A stretch of DNA of 42,976 nt from Desulfosporosinus cupriresistens (GCF_001707885.1 NZ_MASS01000036.1:1-42976), one strand, 5' to 3'. Counted from the first letter of the stretch, positions 16,501 through 25,827 are shown. Notes: generated by a model not told the origin, from the sequence alone. Made by a program: numbers and translations.

Positions 16501-19500
16501 TTGTTGTGCAGGAAGCGGACAATTGGCTTCCTCCGGACAATCTGCAGGTCGATCCACCACGGGGTATCGCTCATCGGACCTCTCCTACTAATATAGGGTT
16601 GCTCTTGGGATCGACATTGGTGGCTCGCGATTTGGGCTATTTAACGACGACCGAACTAATGGATCGACTAGAACATACCCTCGATTCCCTCGAAACGATG
16701 CAGCGTTGGCAGGGACACTTTTATAACTGGTATGATACCTGCACACGAGAACCACTTTTGCCTCTCTATGTATCTACAGTAGATAGTGGCAATATGATGG
16801 CTTATCTGCTCACAGTAAAACAAGGAGTTAAGGAATGGGGAAATAACCCGCTTGTCGATCAAGCTACGATTCTAGGAATGTTAGATCGAATTACCAAGGA
16901 GGAACAACAGGATAGCAACAAGGTATGTGTGGATTTAATGCCTGACACAGACGGTATTCCGTTGACCTCTTGTATGAACAGTAACACAGAAGGTGCGGAA
17001 TTAAGGGCCTGGAAACTACAACTTGAAGCTGCTGGGCAGGAAAAGACGATAAGCTTGGTGAGGTGGTATCGGCTACTTTTAGAGGCGAACGTTGAGCAGT
17101 TTCCGCTCCTAATACAGCAAAGAGTGAACCTGGCACTCAAGGAACTGAAGGAATTAATCCCGAGCTTAGAGCTTTTGGAACAGATGGGTAAGCAGGATTT
17201 CAGTGCCCAGGAGCGATTGACAAGATTAGGGTCGCTTTGGGAGAACGTGCAAACTATACCGGAGATCATTGAGATTAGTAGAGAAAGCTTGAAGATTAGT
17301 GAGGAAATGACTGGGGAGGTTGCCTTGCAGTGGAGGGAAGCTCTTGAAAAAGGCCTTTTGAATCTTGCTAAATGTTTAACAAGGTTTGAAACTCTACAAA
17401 CTCGCCTAGAAATAATGGCCAAAGAACCAGATTTCCGACCACTGTATAATGAAAAGATCCGGTTAATGGCCATCGGATATAATGTTTCCAGTCAACAGCG
17501 GGACAATTCATACTATGATTTGATGGCTTCTGAAGCTAGGCAGGCAAGCTTTATTGGGATCGCACTGGGTCAGCTTCCGACAGAACACTGGTTTGCTTTA
17601 GGACGTACCTTAACTAGGGTAGGAGGGGATACCGCCTTGCTATCCTGGACTGGGACGATGTTTGAGTATGTTATGCCCTTACTCTTAATGAATTGCTATA
17701 AGGATACTCTTTGGGATGAAACATACAAAGCGATCGTCAATAAACAAATTTCCTATGCGACAAACCTAGGATTGCCTTGGGGAATTTCTGAATCTGGTTT
17801 TTATGCGTTTGATTTTCAGATGAATTATCAATATCAGGCTTTTGGGGTGCCGTTTTTAGCACTCAAACGTGGGTTAGGGTTTGATCGGGTTATCGCTCCG
17901 TATGCCACAGTCTTAGCCTCTTTGATCGATTTCAAAGCAGCCTTTAAAAATTTGAACGTCCTCGAAAAGTTAGGGGCTAGAGGAGAGTATGGTTTTTATG
18001 AAGCCCTAGATTTCACCAAGGAGCGCTTACCTGAAATTGAGAAAAGCGTCTCAATTAAAAGCTTCATGGCTCATCATCAGGGTATGAGTTTAGTGGCTTT
18101 GAGTCATTTGCTGTTGGATCGCCCATTGAGTAGCCGGTTTCATGCAGACCCAAGAATTCAGGCCATAGAACTGCTCTTGCAGGAACGGATCTCGCAAAAA
18201 CCCGTGGTTCTAAAACGTTGGAAGTGGACAATACCAAGATCCTCTCAGGCTAAGGATGAGCTTGAGTTTGAACGATGCTTTTATAGCGCGGATACGCCAA
18301 TGCCTGAAGCTAGAATTCTCTCAAATGGTCGCTATGTTGTTATGTTGACAAGTAGCGGAAGCGGGTTTAGTCGCTTTGGAGACCTAGCCGTATCTCGTTG
18401 GCGAGAGAATCCGGCTAAGGATCCGTGGGGAAGTTTCTTCTATATTAATGATCTTACAGAACGTAAGATTTGGTCGGCAACCTACCAACCTTGCCATGAT
18501 CGGTCAGCCAGTGATGAGATGAGCTTCTCGTTAGAGAAGGTGACGTATACTAGAACGAACGGTAATATTCATACCCTCACAGAAATTTCAGTTTCGCCAG
18601 AATGGGATGCTGAAATTCGACGTATTACCTTTACAAATCAAGGGACGGAAGCTCATGTTTTGGAGGTAACGAGTTATTCTGAAGTCGTTTTGACGCCGCA
18701 GGCTGCGGATGATGCTCACCCTGCGTTTAATAAACTTTTTGTACACACAGAGTATTCCAAACAATCAGAAGCCCTGTTGGCCCATCGGAGGGGACGAACT
18801 CCTGAAGAACACTTTCCCTGGTTGGCTCACTCGGTGAGTGTTGAAGGGAAGACTGTGGGAGTTTTAGAGTATGAGACAGATCGGGCACGCTTTCTAGGGC
18901 GGGGGCAATTCTATGATCGTCCGAAGGCAGTGGTGGAGAACCAACGGCTCTCGGGAACGCTTGGTTCTGTACTTGACCCAATTCTTGCGCTGAGAAGGCG
19001 GGTAGAAGTTCCACCAGGTAAAAAAGTTCGGCTAACCTTTATAACAGGAGTTGCCGAGACTAGAGAAAAGGTGCTAACGATGGTTCAACATCTTTCCTCC
19101 CCTCATCAAGTAGAGCATACGTTAGAATTAGCTTGGACCAGGAGTAGAATTGAACTGAGGTATCTCAACTTGACCACTCGGCAAGCGGACATCTATCAGT
19201 GGATGCTCTCCCAGATTTTCTATTTCAATCCCTTGAGGACATTACGGGCTCAAAGTATCATGCAAAACAGGAAAGGACAATCAGCTTTATGGAACTATGG
19301 TATCTCAGGGGACATACCACTGGTACTTATCCACGTCTCAGAAGTGGAAAATCTTGATTTTGTAAGTTCTGTTCTTTTGGCCCATGAATATTGGCGTCTG
19401 CGAGGGGTTAAAGTTGACTTGCTGATTCTCAACGATTTTGAAGGAAGTTACGAACAGCCACTAACGGAGGCCCTGCGTCACCTAGTATTTGCTAGTTCAG

Positions 19501-22151
19501 ATCGCGATTTTCTGGATCGTCCAGGGGGGGTCTTTATTCGCTCTTCCAATATCATGCCAGAAGAGGATAAAATCCTGTTTTCGACGGTAGCGCGCATTTC
19601 CTTGAAGGCGGATGGTGGAAACTTAGCCAAACAATTGACAGCCCCTAAAGTAGAGGGTAATCTACCAGCAGTCTTCGTTCCCAAAATGGGTTCTTGGACT
19701 CCAGAGAGGATTAATCCGCCCAACTATGCCAAGGATATGGCGTTCTTTAATGGGTTAGGGGGATTTGTAGCCGGGGGACATGAGTACGCTATCTATCTTA
19801 ATGACAATAAGTTAACTCCATTTCCTTGGTCAAATATCTTAGCCAATTCGTCGTTTGGGACTCAGATTTCGGAGTCAGGCCTAGGGTATACGTGGGCAGA
19901 AAACAGTCGGGAGAATAAACTGACTCCTTGGAACAATGATCCCGTTATGGATCTCCCTGGTGAAGTATGTTACCTTCGTGACGAAGAGAGTGGTGAGTTT
20001 TGGTCGCTGACTTGTTTTCCAATCCATGAGGAGGACCCCTATACTGTCTATCATGGCTGGGGGTATAGCCGCTTCGAGCACACTAGTCACGGGATTTTTC
20101 AAGGGGGGTTAGTGTTTGTTCCCTTGAATGATTCACTCAAGGTTTGTCAGGTCACTTTGAGAAATCTTGGGCAAGAGGTTCGTCAAATTTCGCTGACGTA
20201 CTATGTTGAGTGGGTTTTGGGTGTGCAAAGAGAAGTCAATGCGCCGTATATCATAACGGAGATTGATGAGGCCTCGGAAGCTTTGTTAGCTCGCAACACC
20301 TACCAGGAAGTGTTCCCGGACAGGAAGGCCTTCCTTTGGGTTCAAACGGTGGGGGAAAAACCTAACCGAACCTGGACTGGGGATCGCATAGAATTTTTAG
20401 GACGCCATGGATCCTTGAAAAACCCTGCAGCCCTTTCTAGAGTTGCGTTGTCGAATTCGAGTGGGATGATGTACAATTCCTGTGGGGCAATTCAAGTAAC
20501 GTTAACGTTAGACCCTGGGGAAGAAAAACAGGTCCTGGTGCTTCTTGGGCAAGCCCACTCATCTGAAGAAGTGACAAGTCTCACGTCCAGCTATGCAGAA
20601 CCGTTGACGGTTGGTAAGAAACTTCAAGAGGTCCAGGATTTCTGGGCACACCTAGCCAAGGGCGTAGAGGTGGCTACTCCGGATAAAAGTATGGATCTGA
20701 TGCTCAATGGTTGGTTGTTATATCAAACCTTAAGTTGTCGGATGTGGGCCAGGTCCGCTTTTTATCAAGCGGGAGGAGCTTATGGGTTCAGAGACCAACT
20801 GCAAGATAGTTTAGCACTATTGCATGTTCTCCCAGAACTAACCAAAGAACAAATTTTGCGCCATGCTGCTCATCAATTTCAAGAAGGGGATGTCCAACAC
20901 TGGTGGCATGAAGAGACAAAACGTGGGATTCGCACGAAGTTCTCCGATGATTTATTATGGTTACCTTATGGCGTGCTGCGTTATCTGGAACATACTCAGG
21001 ACGAGGAAATTTTAGTTCAGGAAGTGTCTTTTCTAGAAGACCTCCCCTTGGGACCAAATGAAGATGAGCGTTATTCGGAAACTAAGATATCGACGGAACG
21101 AGCCTCTGTCTTTGAACATTGCCTTCGAGCAATCGAACGTTCTTTGCATTTTGGTTCCCATGGTCTGCCGTTAATGGGGACGGGCGACTGGAACGATGGG
21201 ATGAATAGAGTCGGGCGTGAAGGGAAAGGGGAAAGTGTCTGGCTTGGTTGGTTCTTATATACGATCCTAGACGGGTTTGCTGAACTGTGTGAACGCAGGG
21301 AGGTCGGCGAGACCGCTTTGAGATATCGTCAAGTTGCTGAAGAGTTAGCTAGCAATCTCAATGAAAAGGCTTGGGACGGACAATGGTATCGCAGGGCTTA
21401 TTTTGATAACGGACAACCGCTGGGTTCAACGGAAAATCAGGAATGCCAGATCGATGCTATTGCCCAAGCTTGGTCCGTGATTTCTGAGGCGGCGCCCAAT
21501 GAAAAAGCAAAACTGGCCATGCTGGCGGTGGATCGAGAACTGGTAAACCGTGAGTATTCCTTGGTACGTCTCTTGACCCCTCCTTTTGAGAAGACGGATC
21601 CTAGTCCGGGCTATATCCAAGGTTATCCTCCAGGTGTGCGAGAAAATGGTGGACAATATACCCATGGTGTCATCTGGAGTATTATTGCTTGGGCTAAATT
21701 AGGAGAAGGGGATAAGGCGTGGGAACTCTTTCAGATGCTAAATCCCATTAATCATGCCCTGACGCCCAGTGAAGTCTTGCGTTATAAAGTGGAACCTTAT
21801 GTCATCGCTGCTGATGTTTATTCGATTGACCCTAATATTGGCAGGGGAGGCTGGACGTGGTACACAGGAGCAGCGGGCTGGATGTATCAAGCGGGGGTAG
21901 AATGGATTTTAGGATTGCAGCGTCGGGGGGAACGTCTATATTTGAAACCATGTATTCCTAAGGCTTGGGGAGAGTATTCAGTGGCCTATCGTTTTAAGCA
22001 GACTACTTATCAGATCCAGGTTCAAAATCCTTTGCATAAGAACACCGGAGGAAGTAGGTTAGAACTCGATGGAGGGGCGTTAGAACTTTCGGAACTCTAT
22101 ATTAACTTAATAGATGACGACTTAGAACATGTTGTGAGGTTAGTTTTATAG
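13524..22151 (+). CDS. Giant cyclic beta-1,2-glucan synthase-like protein (NdvB/Cgs family)
   Basis: The 2875-residue protein is close to the length of Brucella/Rhizobium Cgs enzymes. In order: an N-terminal helical region; membrane spans at about 393-440; a family 84-type glycosyltransferase domain (about 468-790) with LDSDTELP near 607, DLLEGGFLRAG, and QRMHRWVRGDW near 752; further spans to about 970; a glycoamylase-like domain around 1290-1530 (ISESGFYAFDF); and two GH94-type parts, including a C-terminal phosphorylase-like catalytic module with GTGDWNDGMNR near 2550. Such enzymes use UDP-glucose to make and close cyclic beta-1,2-glucans. The start is GTG 13524 after AGGTGATG. It stands alone and ends 32 bases before the convergent lutC. 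The product in a Gram-positive cell is unverified. Confidence 0.87.
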   Translation: MLEQNVLNSDELKQRAHTLALENITVYHRRGATPFRKLRKIVEQLEAYSHEFEVDESMGYPIFPAMGWLMDHVDLFKEQNFNVEKNLSPSYYRRLPKWDAKSSQTRISVILQIFLQNMGGKASLPMLSQYIKAFQDISTLTMGELWSIPLFLRISLIEELGDLFEVVYERHKTRKQAEELFQKWVPHLADPEKLSSEIDRTTSDLSVLPTVFVVYMIGRLRDYGAEGIPIRQWIERKIGLQTEGIEKLMGHEHQLQANYRVTAGNLISSLRNVSRWNWEEQFEHLSAVERILENDPSRIYLLMDFASRDQLRHAVEHIAKTLKVQECLVAQTAVSLADEFSTMFPSEKVPQKHVGYYLVDQGKDALCAALRADRKVWYHPLLRLKRHPTFTFLSSVMSLAMLTLVIFWKVVGGFWDLNIWVGVALSLVLLVPASEWSLSIVNSLIQRCFPPKTLLKLEFKEGVTPDSATMVVIPTFLSSENDVQKLLHHIEVHHLANQDPHVHFAILGDFCDASEETLPQDGQILQIARQELEDLNHKYPCKEGSTFYLLVRKRRWNPKEGVWMGWERKRGKLTEFNALLLGDQTTSFTDILGDTDIFSKIRYVITLDSDTELPKDAAKRLIGTMAHPLNIPLLNEEQTRVVRGYGLLQPRILVKHESLYRSRLANWFAGATGIDPYAFAISDPYQDLFGHGIFTGKGIYDLTVFDKILSHRFPDNTVLSHDLLEGGFLRAGLVTDIELMDDFPSNYYSFLQRMHRWVRGDWQLLRWFSPLVRNRRGTRLWVDLPIITRWQMIDNLRRSLLDPVLLGLTIFSSLGLPGWKMGWLGIVISTISIPFFIYSLNSFKHRLMWRWRWRNLLGILGQIAVKVVMLPFKSAILLDAILRTLYRLLFSKKHLLEWVTAADVERQSPKTVVVFICRLSKGYFFVVLLLLGTLVSDRDMAELALVIGLLWMFGPFLAYWLSKPQLDNKTEMIADERSYVRALAYDTWRFFELVVQEADNWLPPDNLQVDPPRGIAHRTSPTNIGLLLGSTLVARDLGYLTTTELMDRLEHTLDSLETMQRWQGHFYNWYDTCTREPLLPLYVSTVDSGNMMAYLLTVKQGVKEWGNNPLVDQATILGMLDRITKEEQQDSNKVCVDLMPDTDGIPLTSCMNSNTEGAELRAWKLQLEAAGQEKTISLVRWYRLLLEANVEQFPLLIQQRVNLALKELKELIPSLELLEQMGKQDFSAQERLTRLGSLWENVQTIPEIIEISRESLKISEEMTGEVALQWREALEKGLLNLAKCLTRFETLQTRLEIMAKEPDFRPLYNEKIRLMAIGYNVSSQQRDNSYYDLMASEARQASFIGIALGQLPTEHWFALGRTLTRVGGDTALLSWTGTMFEYVMPLLLMNCYKDTLWDETYKAIVNKQISYATNLGLPWGISESGFYAFDFQMNYQYQAFGVPFLALKRGLGFDRVIAPYATVLASLIDFKAAFKNLNVLEKLGARGEYGFYEALDFTKERLPEIEKSVSIKSFMAHHQGMSLVALSHLLLDRPLSSRFHADPRIQAIELLLQERISQKPVVLKRWKWTIPRSSQAKDELEFERCFYSADTPMPEARILSNGRYVVMLTSSGSGFSRFGDLAVSRWRENPAKDPWGSFFYINDLTERKIWSATYQPCHDRSASDEMSFSLEKVTYTRTNGNIHTLTEISVSPEWDAEIRRITFTNQGTEAHVLEVTSYSEVVLTPQAADDAHPAFNKLFVHTEYSKQSEALLAHRRGRTPEEHFPWLAHSVSVEGKTVGVLEYETDRARFLGRGQFYDRPKAVVENQRLSGTLGSVLDPILALRRRVEVPPGKKVRLTFITGVAETREKVLTMVQHLSSPHQVEHTLELAWTRSRIELRYLNLTTRQADIYQWMLSQIFYFNPLRTLRAQSIMQNRKGQSALWNYGISGDIPLVLIHVSEVENLDFVSSVLLAHEYWRLRGVKVDLLILNDFEGSYEQPLTEALRHLVFASSDRDFLDRPGGVFIRSSNIMPEEDKILFSTVARISLKADGGNLAKQLTAPKVEGNLPAVFVPKMGSWTPERINPPNYAKDMAFFNGLGGFVAGGHEYAIYLNDNKLTPFPWSNILANSSFGTQISESGLGYTWAENSRENKLTPWNNDPVMDLPGEVCYLRDEESGEFWSLTCFPIHEEDPYTVYHGWGYSRFEHTSHGIFQGGLVFVPLNDSLKVCQVTLRNLGQEVRQISLTYYVEWVLGVQREVNAPYIITEIDEASEALLARNTYQEVFPDRKAFLWVQTVGEKPNRTWTGDRIEFLGRHGSLKNPAALSRVALSNSSGMMYNSCGAIQVTLTLDPGEEKQVLVLLGQAHSSEEVTSLTSSYAEPLTVGKKLQEVQDFWAHLAKGVEVATPDKSMDLMLNGWLLYQTLSCRMWARSAFYQAGGAYGFRDQLQDSLALLHVLPELTKEQILRHAAHQFQEGDVQHWWHEETKRGIRTKFSDDLLWLPYGVLRYLEHTQDEEILVQEVSFLEDLPLGPNEDERYSETKISTERASVFEHCLRAIERSLHFGSHGLPLMGTGDWNDGMNRVGREGKGESVWLGWFLYTILDGFAELCERREVGETALRYRQVAEELASNLNEKAWDGQWYRRAYFDNGQPLGSTENQECQIDAIAQAWSVISEAAPNEKAKLAMLAVDRELVNREYSLVRLLTPPFEKTDPSPGYIQGYPPGVRENGGQYTHGVIWSIIAWAKLGEGDKAWELFQMLNPINHALTPSEVLRYKVEPYVIAADVYSIDPNIGRGGWTWYTGAAGWMYQAGVEWILGLQRRGERLYLKPCIPKAWGEYSVAYRFKQTTYQIQVQNPLHKNTGGSRLELDGGALELSELYINLIDDDLEHVVRLVL

Positions 22152-22183
22152 ACTAGTAATTGGATAATTACAAGCTCAATCCT

Positions 22184-22873
22184 TTAATTTTCGTCTTCAA
22201 TTAAGAGAACATAAACGTCTACAGGCCCATGGACACCTATGGAGAGGTCCATTTCAATGTCTGATGTTCGGCTGGGACCAGTAATCAGCTCGATTGCAGC
22301 GGGAGGACTTCCTGAGGCTGAAATTGCCTCTAGAACCTCAGAAAGGTTGTCCTTTAGTTTAGAAGTCTCGATAAAGGTGAGATGGCGAGGAGGAAGCAGG
22401 CTTACTGCCCGTCCTCTTTGGGGATTGCTGTTCATCACAACTGTTCCGGAGAGAGCGATTCCCCAATCAGCACCGGTCACTCCCAGTTCTGCTTGAGCAG
22501 CGATTGCATAACGCTCACGAGTATCCAACGCAGACTGAGGATAACGGACAAGAGGCCAGTTTAAGGTTGTAAAGGCAGATTCGGCGATAGTAGGGAGCAT
22601 GTCCCAAGCTACGATGGCTTGCTCGGTTGGGCGATCTAACGAGAGCTCTCCAAACCATTCTTTAAGGCACTGGACCGTTTCGTCTGTTGACTTAACAATA
22701 GCTCCTTTGCCCCCCAAGGCTTGCCAATTGTGTAAAAAAACCGTCGCTCGTTCCTCGGGACCCGACAATCGGTATTCGGGAACATGGATAGGCACTGGGT
22801 CGGGCGTTTGAGAGGGGGTAGTACGCCCTAATTTTGTCGCCAGTTGACTAATGAAATCGCTTGGAGTTGTCAT
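22184..22873 (-). CDS. lutC: LutC-type lactate utilisation protein
   Basis: This 229-residue protein belongs to the LUD family (LutC/YkgG), the third component of the LutABC L-lactate oxidation complex. Recognisable parts are the aromatic VERATVFLHNWQALGG-like region around 38-54, AELGVTGADWGIALSGTVV near 130-148, and IELITGPSRTSDIEMD near the C-terminus, followed by GVHGP, the usual LutC ending. It starts 14 bases after lutB stops and closes the operon, running toward the end of the glucan synthase gene with no clear terminator in the 32-base gap. LutC lacks iron-sulfur motifs and its exact biochemical role is not established. Confidence 0.9.
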   Translation of the reverse strand: MTTPSDFISQLATKLGRTTPSQTPDPVPIHVPEYRLSGPEERATVFLHNWQALGGKGAIVKSTDETVQCLKEWFGELSLDRPTEQAIVAWDMLPTIAESAFTTLNWPLVRYPQSALDTRERYAIAAQAELGVTGADWGIALSGTVVMNSNPQRGRAVSLLPPRHLTFIETSKLKDNLSEVLEAISASGSPPAAIELITGPSRTSDIEMDLSIGVHGPVDVYVLLIEDEN

Positions 22874-22887
22874 GCTCTCACCTCATC

Positions 22888-24330
22888 TTATTGAATTGGG
22901 TCTGAATTGGAGGATTTTTCGCTGAGCTTCAGTTCTGACCACATTTGCATGAAGGACTTGGAGGCAACCATAGGAAGCGTACGGCTTTTAGTCCAGTTGG
23001 AGAGAGGGGGTGGACCGCCGACGATTCGTTCGTGCTTAACGAAAGGCCGCTGTAAATGAGCACCCATCCGAAGCGCTTGACGTAATCTTTTCTCGTGGGT
23101 AAACATGTAGCGGTATCCTTGAAAGATTCGCTTCTCAATTTGTGGAGTATGCCCACTGAGCGTTTTGCGCGCTCTGAGTTTTACTAAGAGGTCATGGAGA
23201 GGAATGCGAACCGGGCAGCCCTCGGTGCAAGCACCGCAAAGTGTGGAGAAGTATGGGAGGTGTCCCCATTTGTCCCAATCTTTTTCTAATAGCGGCGTGA
23301 TCACTGATCCAATCGGGCCAGCATAAACGGAGCCATAGGCATGGCCACCAATTTGACGATAGACGGGGCATACGTTGAAGCATGCTCCGCAGCGAATACA
23401 GTTTAAGGCCCTGCGAAACGTTGTATCCCCCAGAATTTCCGAACGGTTATGGTCCAGGACCACGAGGTGGAATTCCTTAGGGCCATCTGAATCCGAGGCT
23501 TGCTTTGGGGGAGTGAGGATCGTTGTATAGCTAGAGAGCCGTTGCCCTGTTGCACTTCGACCTAGTAAATTAAGCAAAACGTCGAGTTCTCGAAATGAAG
23601 GGACTATGCGCTCCATGCCCATGAGGGTGATTTGAACGTGAGGGAGGGTACTAACCATCCGTCCGTTGCCTTCGTTAGTGACCATTACAATGCTTCCGGT
23701 ATTCGCAACGGCAAAATTGCAGCCAGTAATCCCAATGTCTCCGTGAAGAAACTTTTCTCGCATTTCTTGGCGCACGAATTTGGTTAATGTAGGGGTATCG
23801 GAACTCAATGTGTGACCAGCAATGGGTTCAAATAAGTCGGCAACTTGCTGTCGAGTTTTATGCATTGCTGGTACGATGATGTGAGATGGAGGTTCGCCGG
23901 CCACTTGGATGATGTACTCACCGAGGTCGGTTTCGATCACACTAACTCCTTCACTTTCTAGAGCGGAGTTAAGATGGATTTCCTCAGAAACCATGGATTT
24001 GGATTTGATGACGTTTTTAGCGTCATGTTCGTGCACTATTTTACGTACAATGTCTACGGCTTCCACCGGTGTTTTAGCAAGGTGGACCTGTCCACCGTTT
24101 TTTTCAACTTGCTCAATCAGTTGTTTAAGATAAAAGTCAAGATTGGCGACGACTTGAGTTCGTATGGCTTCCCCGGCTAGGCGCCAGTCTTCCCAAGCTC
24201 CTAGATCTTGGGCAGCTTTGAATTTCCCAAGACGCAAACGGTCTGTCGCTCGACGAGTAGCTTTACGTAAAAAATCATCGGTCAGAGCTTTATCGACTCG
24301 TTTTTCCACAATTTCCTTGTACATGGTCAT
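22888..24330 (-). CDS. lutB: LutB iron-sulfur subunit of L-lactate oxidation
   Basis: The 480-residue protein combines a LUD domain (about 60-300; ITGCNFAVANTGSIVMVTNEG is split around 201-221) with a C-terminal ferredoxin-like domain. Cluster ligands are C311, C314, C317 and C321 in CIRCGACFNVCP, and C365, C368 and C372 in CGACTEGCP. LutB passes electrons from L-lactate oxidation to pyruvate toward the respiratory chain, together with LutA and LutC. The ATG overlaps the lutA stop by four bases, so translation is coupled. Length and motif order are typical. A second ATG two codons later is an equally possible start. Confidence 0.93.
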   Translation of the reverse strand: MTMYKEIVEKRVDKALTDDFLRKATRRATDRLRLGKFKAAQDLGAWEDWRLAGEAIRTQVVANLDFYLKQLIEQVEKNGGQVHLAKTPVEAVDIVRKIVHEHDAKNVIKSKSMVSEEIHLNSALESEGVSVIETDLGEYIIQVAGEPPSHIIVPAMHKTRQQVADLFEPIAGHTLSSDTPTLTKFVRQEMREKFLHGDIGITGCNFAVANTGSIVMVTNEGNGRMVSTLPHVQITLMGMERIVPSFRELDVLLNLLGRSATGQRLSSYTTILTPPKQASDSDGPKEFHLVVLDHNRSEILGDTTFRRALNCIRCGACFNVCPVYRQIGGHAYGSVYAGPIGSVITPLLEKDWDKWGHLPYFSTLCGACTEGCPVRIPLHDLLVKLRARKTLSGHTPQIEKRIFQGYRYMFTHEKRLRQALRMGAHLQRPFVKHERIVGGPPPLSNWTKSRTLPMVASKSFMQMWSELKLSEKSSNSDPIQ

Positions 24331-25055
24331 CCCTGCATTCCCTCCCCGAGTAACTGGATAATATGCATTGTTTTAATGGGTTTGTTGATTTTCTCGAGAT
24401 AGCCAGAAATATTCATGAGGCAGCCCATATCCAGGCCAAGGAGTAAATCTGCACCGGATGCTAAGACGTGCTCAGCCTTTTCTGCGACCATAGCCTCGGA
24501 GATTTTGGGTATTTTCACAGAGAAAGTGCCACCAAAACCACAACAGAGTTGAGCTTCCGGTAAAGGAAGAAGTTCCAATCCTTTAACATGTTCTAGGAGC
24601 TTCAAGGGAGGTTCCACAATTTCTAGGAATCGTGTTGCGTGACAAGACGGATGATAGGTAGCTTTCGCAGAATACTTAGCGCCCAGATCGGGTTGCTTCA
24701 AGATATCAACAAGAAATTGGGTAAATTCATAGCTTTTGCCAATAAGATCTTTAGCTTTGGCGAGATAAACGGGGTCGCTTTCAAACAGAAAGGGGTAATA
24801 GTGATGGATCATCCCAATACATGAACCGCTGGGGCCGACTACGATTTCACTGTGTTCAAAGGAATCAATGAGCGTACGGGCAACCTCTCGAGCGTCAGAA
24901 ATATAACCGGAATTAAAGGCTATTTGCCCACAACAAGCTTGTCCCTCGGGAACGTCTACAGTGTGCCCAAGGTATTTTAGTATTTTGGCCATTGTCAGGT
25001 CCACTTCAGGATAGAAGGCATTCGTGAGGCAGGTGGCAAAGAGGGAAACTTTCAT
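24327..25055 (-). CDS. lutA: LutA CCG-domain subunit of L-lactate oxidation
   Basis: The 242-residue protein has the two cysteine-rich CCG domains of the LutA/GlcF/HdrB-like family: ACCGQIAFNSG (CCG at 41-43) and LCCGFGGTFSVK (CCG at 171-173), with further conserved cysteines at C79 and C138. Such domains bind iron-sulfur centres in lactate, glycolate and heterodisulfide enzymes. It is the first gene of lutABC, read on the minus strand. The palindrome AAATTGT-A-ACAATTT (25075-25089) lies just upstream and could be an operator. No lutR regulator or lactate permease gene is adjacent. Lactate is a common electron donor for organisms of this type. Confidence 0.92.
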   Translation of the reverse strand: MKVSLFATCLTNAFYPEVDLTMAKILKYLGHTVDVPEGQACCGQIAFNSGYISDAREVARTLIDSFEHSEIVVGPSGSCIGMIHHYYPFLFESDPVYLAKAKDLIGKSYEFTQFLVDILKQPDLGAKYSAKATYHPSCHATRFLEIVEPPLKLLEHVKGLELLPLPEAQLCCGFGGTFSVKIPKISEAMVAEKAEHVLASGADLLLGLDMGCLMNISGYLEKINKPIKTMHIIQLLGEGMQG

Positions 25056-25074
25056 AAACTACCGTCCCTTCGTG

Positions 25075-25089
25075 AAATTGTAACAATTT
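25075..25089 (-). promoter_or_regulatory. Palindrome upstream of lutABC, possible operator
   Basis: AAATTGT and ACAATTT form a 7-1-7 inverted repeat about 20 bases before the lutA start. It overlaps a weak -10-like TACAAT on the minus strand. A regulatory role is inferred from position only. Confidence 0.35.
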
Positions 25090-25165
25090 TCTTGGTTTAG
25101 TAAGAATAGTATTACCAGATAAAGTAGGTTTTGATGCGGATCGAGCAGGAGATCCTCTCACGGGT

Positions 25166-25228
25166 AAGTAAGAAAAATAGAAGCTATCGGCTCTGTAGAA
25201 GAGCCAATAGCTTCTATTTTTCTTACTT
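25166..25228. terminator. Long stem terminator between the Cse60-like gene and lutABC
   Basis: Arms of 22 bases (25166-25187 and 25207-25228) are exact complements, capped by a GGCTC/GAGCC inner stem. The outer arms contain A/T runs. On the minus strand it follows the small gene at 25243 and precedes the lut promoter region, insulating the two. Confidence 0.8.
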
Positions 25229-25242
25229 TAGATTTAGCATAG

Positions 25243-25413
25243 TTACCCGAGAATCGGGACGTTGGGTTCAGTATACCAAATGGAAATAACGGTCGAGGTT
25301 CCTGTGCTCTGAGCGATGTTGGTCACCTTAAGCCAGCTGTTGTCCTCTAACCACTGATTGACTTCCTTTTCTAAGATTCGAGAATCTGGGGAACTGAAAA
25401 TCTTAACTTTCAT
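25243..25413 (-). CDS. Small protein resembling sporulation protein Cse60
   Basis: Starting at ATG 25413, after AAAGGACGAGG, the protein has 56 residues and begins MKVKIFSSPDSRILEKEVNQ. The pattern (short beta strand, then an acidic helix with L-E-x-E-[VI]-N-x-[FW]-L, then a strand ending in SIWYTEP) resembles the small Cse60 family made during Bacillus sporulation, but the match is by eye and modest. An upstream ATG at 25464 in the same frame lacks the family-like start. The long hairpin at 25166-25228 ends its transcript. The function is not known. Confidence 0.5.
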   Translation of the reverse strand: MKVKIFSSPDSRILEKEVNQWLEDNSWLKVTNIAQSTGTSTVISIWYTEPNVPILG

Positions 25414-25629
25414 CACGTGCCTCGTCCTTTCAGCTAGGTAACTTTTTGATCTATTACCTTTCATCTATTTAAATCATACGTGAGGTGTGAGAATTGTCAA
25501 TATCAGGACAAATAAATGAATCTTAACGTAAAACTCACAATATATTCACCTATTGCTCGCAAATGATCTGTATACTAAAGTTAGGTCAGGATGAAAAGAA
25601 AAATAGACCTGAGAGAAAGGATGTTTTAT

Positions 25630-25812
25630 ATGTTCGGGTTTCTACTAGTTTTGCTTTGCATTGGTGCCTATTTTCATTGTAACCAGAAGGGCTGTCATTT
25701 TCATAAATTGGTAAATTCTCACCAAGATGCACTCGATATAGTTCGAATACGTTATGCTCGAGGAGAGATTAGCTCCGAAGAATTTAACGAACGCCAAAAG
25801 GCCTTAAAATAA
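25630..25812 (+). CDS. Small membrane protein with SHOCT domain
   Basis: The preferred start, ATG 25630, lies nine bases after AAAGG and gives 60 residues; ATG 25591 and 25621 are in frame alternatives. A single span (MFGFLLVLLCIGAYF) is followed by a Cys/His-containing stretch (HCNQKGCHFH) and a C-terminal SHOCT motif, DALDIVRIRYARGEISSEEF. SHOCT is a short domain of unknown function that often ends membrane proteins. The next gene, 15 bases downstream, ends with the same motif, so the two are paired paralogues. The CxxxxCHFH stretch might bind metal, fitting the cad genes downstream, but this is speculation. Confidence 0.7.
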   Translation: MFGFLLVLLCIGAYFHCNQKGCHFHKLVNSHQDALDIVRIRYARGEISSEEFNERQKALK

Positions 25813-25827
25813 GGGGGATTTAAAGAG

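Noticed and set aside
16859..17473. 204-codon minus-strand ORF within the giant gene
   Set aside because: Ser/Leu/Cys-rich antisense frame over a coding region with clear protein homology; no start signals.
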